Origin: JANNAV01 sp031384695
Lineage (GTDB): Bacteria; Pseudomonadota; Alphaproteobacteria; Rhodobacterales; Rhodobacteraceae
DNA length: 26,854 bases
Direction of reading: 5' to 3'
NCBI GenBank assembly: GCA_031384695.1
Contig: JANNAV010000171.1
Coordinates: forward strand, 1-26,854
Shown: positions 24,756-26,854 of the stretch, piece by piece
Numbering within the stretch: the stretch's first letter is position 1
How the letters are laid out: every line of letters begins with the position of its first letter
Made by a program: the position numbers and the translations under genes
Notes under the pieces: generated by a model
What the model was told of the DNA's origin: nothing
The model's database searches: none
What the model saw: only the letters and a program-made list of their open reading frames with translations

Positions 24756-25631
24756 CTATCTTCCTTCAGGCAGGTCATGCACCCGTGCAAGGGCGCCGGG
24801 AATGAACGCCGGGTCAACAATCCCGGCAGTGTTTGTCAGCAAAGCATGGGGAAAATTCTCGCGCAAACCTTCGCGTGCCGCATGCACATCGGCCATATAG
24901 GCTGGCTCGTCAAGCCCGGTCGGCAAGTGGCGCACCGCTTCAGCTATGTCTTGCAACGCCATGGGAATATTCAACATTCTGCGAATGCTCAGGGCATAGT
25001 CATGGAACTTGAAGGCGGCTGAATGGTGAATGCCCGCCGGATCAAGCCAAGTGTTCGGCACACCAAACGCATCCGCCACGATCAACCCGTGCAGACCAGA
25101 GGAAAACACATGCCGGCAGGCGGCAATCTGCCGGATCACGCCCAGATGGTCGGGATCAGTGGGGTCAATGAACGCAAACGGCCCTGCCGACAGCAGGCGC
25201 GCTTTCACCTGCGGATCGGCTTTTTGCGAGTGGTGCAGCACGATGCCAATCGTCTCGCCCCGCGCGGGTGCGGCGAACAAATCAACCGCCAACAGCCCCG
25301 GATCACCCAACGGCAGCGGGCGAAGATCCAGCAACGCCTGCGTCAAAGGCCCGCGTACCGCCACATATTCCACCCGGCGCGCCGCCAACTCCTGCGGCAC
25401 CGCCCCCATCAGCCCCGAACCCCAAACCACAGGCACCCCGATCTTGCGCCGTGGTCCCGCCCCCCGCATCGCCGCCGTCACAATCGAGCCTGTGGCAAAC
25501 AACTCCGCCTCGAACGGTGACGCCCGCTCCACCCTCCGGCCCGAGACTGCCTGCACAATGTCAGCCGCCATCCGGTCGCCAAAGTTGACGACTTTTTCCC
25601 ACCAGAACAACCGGATAGAGCCTGCGTTCAT
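24756..25631 (-). CDS. Polysaccharide pyruvyl transferase-family protein inside the suf operon
   Basis: A 291-residue protein with the polysaccharide pyruvyl transferase/ExoV-like pattern: an N-terminal NFGDRMA block, ATGSIV, WGSGLMG, VRGPLTQALL, LGDPGLLAVD, IVLHHSQ and SSGLHGLIVADAFGVP. Such enzymes add ketal pyruvate to surface sugars. The gene has no link by function to Fe-S assembly, yet its ATG overlaps the sufB stop as ATGA (25628-25631) and its stop is one base from sufC, so it is fully within the operon. No signal peptide or membrane span is seen. Its role here is unknown. It may be an inserted passenger or a conserved local partner. Confidence 0.8.
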   Translation of the reverse strand: MNAGSIRLFWWEKVVNFGDRMAADIVQAVSGRRVERASPFEAELFATGSIVTAAMRGAGPRRKIGVPVVWGSGLMGAVPQELAARRVEYVAVRGPLTQALLDLRPLPLGDPGLLAVDLFAAPARGETIGIVLHHSQKADPQVKARLLSAGPFAFIDPTDPDHLGVIRQIAACRHVFSSGLHGLIVADAFGVPNTWLDPAGIHHSAAFKFHDYALSIRRMLNIPMALQDIAEAVRHLPTGLDEPAYMADVHAAREGLRENFPHALLTNTAGIVDPAFIPGALARVHDLPEGR

Positions 25632-26854
25632 CCAACGCTGCCCTCAAGCGAGATCGCCACCAGGCTTTGTGCTTCCATGGCAAACTCCATCGGCAACGCC
25701 TGCAGCACCTCCTTGCAGAAGCCGTTCACCACCAGCGCCACCGCTTCTTCCTCGTTCATCCCGCGCGAGCGGCAGTAAAACAACTGATCCTCATCCACCT
25801 TCGAGGTGGTCGCCTCATGCTCCACCCGGGATGAGTTGTTGCGCACTTCGATGTAGGGCACGGTATGCGCGCCGCACTTGTCGCCGATCAGCAGGCTGTC
25901 GCACTGGGTGTAATTGCGCGAATTGGTGGCCTTGGGATGCATCGACACGAGGCCCCGATAGGTGTTCTGCGCCCGCCCCGCCGAAATCCCTTTCGAGACA
26001 ATCCGCGACTTGGTGTTCTTGCCCAGATGGATCATCTTGGTGCCGGTATCGGCCTGCTGCGCGTTGTTGGCGATGGCAATCGAGTAGAACTCGCCCTGAG
26101 AATCGTCGCCGCGCAGGATGCAGGACGGATACTTCCAGGTGATCGCCGAGCCGGTTTCCACTTGGGTCCACATCACCTTGGCCCGCGCGCCCCGGCAATC
26201 GGCGCGTTTGGTGACAAAGTTGTAAATCCCGCCGACGCCGTTTTCATCGCCCGGATACCAGTTCTGGACGGTGGAATATTTCACCTCCGCGTCCTCCAGG
26301 ATCACCAGTTCCACCACCGCCGCATGCAACTGGTGAGTGTCGCGCTTTGGCGCAGTACAACCCTCCAGATAGCTGACATAGCTGCCTTTTTCGGCAATGA
26401 TCAGGGTCCGCTCGAACTGGCCGGTGTTCTCGGCATTGATGCGGAAATAGGTCGAAAGCTCCATCGGACAGCGCACGCCTTCGGGGATGTAGACAAAGGA
26501 TCCATCCGAAAACACCGCCGAATTCAGCGTCGCAAAAAAGTTGTCCGTCGCAGGCACCACTGAGCCGATGTATTTCTTCACCAGTTCCGGGTGCTCGCGC
26601 AGCGCCTCCGAGATCGAGCAGAAGATCACCCCTGCCTTTTTCAGTTCCGCCTGAAACGTGGTGCCAAGCGAAACGGAGTCGAACACTGCATCCACCGCCA
26701 CCCGCCGCTCACCCTCCGGCGCTTCAACCCCCGCCAGAAGCGCTTGTTCCTTCAACGGAATCCCCAGCTTGGCGTAGGTCGCAAGCAGTTTCGGGTCCAC
26801 CTCGTCCAGCGATTTCGGCTTGACGGCCATGCTTTTGGGTTTGGCGTAATAATA
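25628..26854 (-). CDS. sufB: Fe-S cluster assembly protein SufB, 5' end cut by window edge
   Basis: The scaffold subunit where the cluster is built. The frame is open to the last base of the window, reading YYYAKPKSMAVKPKSLDEVD across the edge, so the start and about 90-100 N-terminal residues of the usual 480-500 are missing. Visible SufB blocks include YIPEGVRCPMELSTYFRIN, GSYVSYLEGCTAP, AVVELVILEDAEVKYSTVQNWYPGD, SMHPKATNSRNYTQCDSLLIG with the nearby CGAH, and VEHEATTSKVDEDQLFYC. The cysteine and histidine residues used in cluster chemistry are present. The stop overlaps the next gene's start. Confidence 0.96.
   Translation of the reverse strand, partial: YYYAKPKSMAVKPKSLDEVDPKLLATYAKLGIPLKEQALLAGVEAPEGERRVAVDAVFDSVSLGTTFQAELKKAGVIFCSISEALREHPELVKKYIGSVVPATDNFFATLNSAVFSDGSFVYIPEGVRCPMELSTYFRINAENTGQFERTLIIAEKGSYVSYLEGCTAPKRDTHQLHAAVVELVILEDAEVKYSTVQNWYPGDENGVGGIYNFVTKRADCRGARAKVMWTQVETGSAITWKYPSCILRGDDSQGEFYSIAIANNAQQADTGTKMIHLGKNTKSRIVSKGISAGRAQNTYRGLVSMHPKATNSRNYTQCDSLLIGDKCGAHTVPYIEVRNNSSRVEHEATTSKVDEDQLFYCRSRGMNEEEAVALVVNGFCKEVLQALPMEFAMEAQSLVAISLEGSVG

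Overview
The window looks like a chromosomal segment from a GC-rich alphaproteobacterium of the Rhodobacter/Roseobacter group (Rhodobacteraceae in the broad sense). This rests on protein-level resemblance (the ValS, CcoN and SufB/C/D/S types, and UspA plus a Crp/Fnr protein beside a cbb3 oxidase operon) and on strong G/C preference at third codon positions. It is an inference from reading, not a database result. Most of the window is ordinary housekeeping and respiratory DNA. No prophage, CRISPR array, transposase or integrase was seen.

Layout. Positions 3-1811 hold the 3' part of valS, cut by the window edge. A minus-strand FAD oxidoreductase gene (1827-2928) follows and is broken by a one-base frameshift. 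Opposite it starts a membrane fatty-acid-desaturase-like gene (2986-3870), then rarD (3922-4836). anmK (4833-5927, minus) ends convergently with rarD and starts divergently from tyrS (5985-7235). A two-gene chaperone cassette follows, a CbpA-type J-protein and a CbpM-type modulator (7553-8832). It is bracketed by two inverted copies of a roughly 115-bp double-hairpin repeat (7379-7496 and 8881-8994). A small hypothetical gene (minus) and a cysteine-poor Crp/Fnr regulator (plus) come next.

Positions 10474-18222 form a minus-strand respiratory block, read in transcription order ccoN-ccoO-ccoQ-ccoP-small membrane protein-DUF2189-like membrane protein-ccoI-ccoS, then uspA with its own candidate FNR box. 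It would build and copper-load a cbb3-type cytochrome c oxidase. ccoG and ccoH, which usually lie between ccoP and ccoI, are absent, and two uncharacterised membrane proteins sit in their place. A tRNA-Arg(CCG) gene (18611-18687, minus) and a secreted-type RTX/beta-helix protein gene (18812-20419) follow.

The last 6.4 kb is a minus-strand suf operon: sufB (cut by the window edge)-polysaccharide pyruvyl transferase-like gene-sufC-sufD-two small membrane protein genes-sufS. Start and stop codons overlap or abut along nearly all of it. It would make the SufBCD scaffold and the SufS desulfurase for Fe-S cluster assembly. The three extra genes are its unusual part.

The points most worth a second look are the inverted repeat pair around cbpA-cbpM, the non-canonical cbb3 operon, the extra genes in the suf operon, and the oddly coded patch inside valS.
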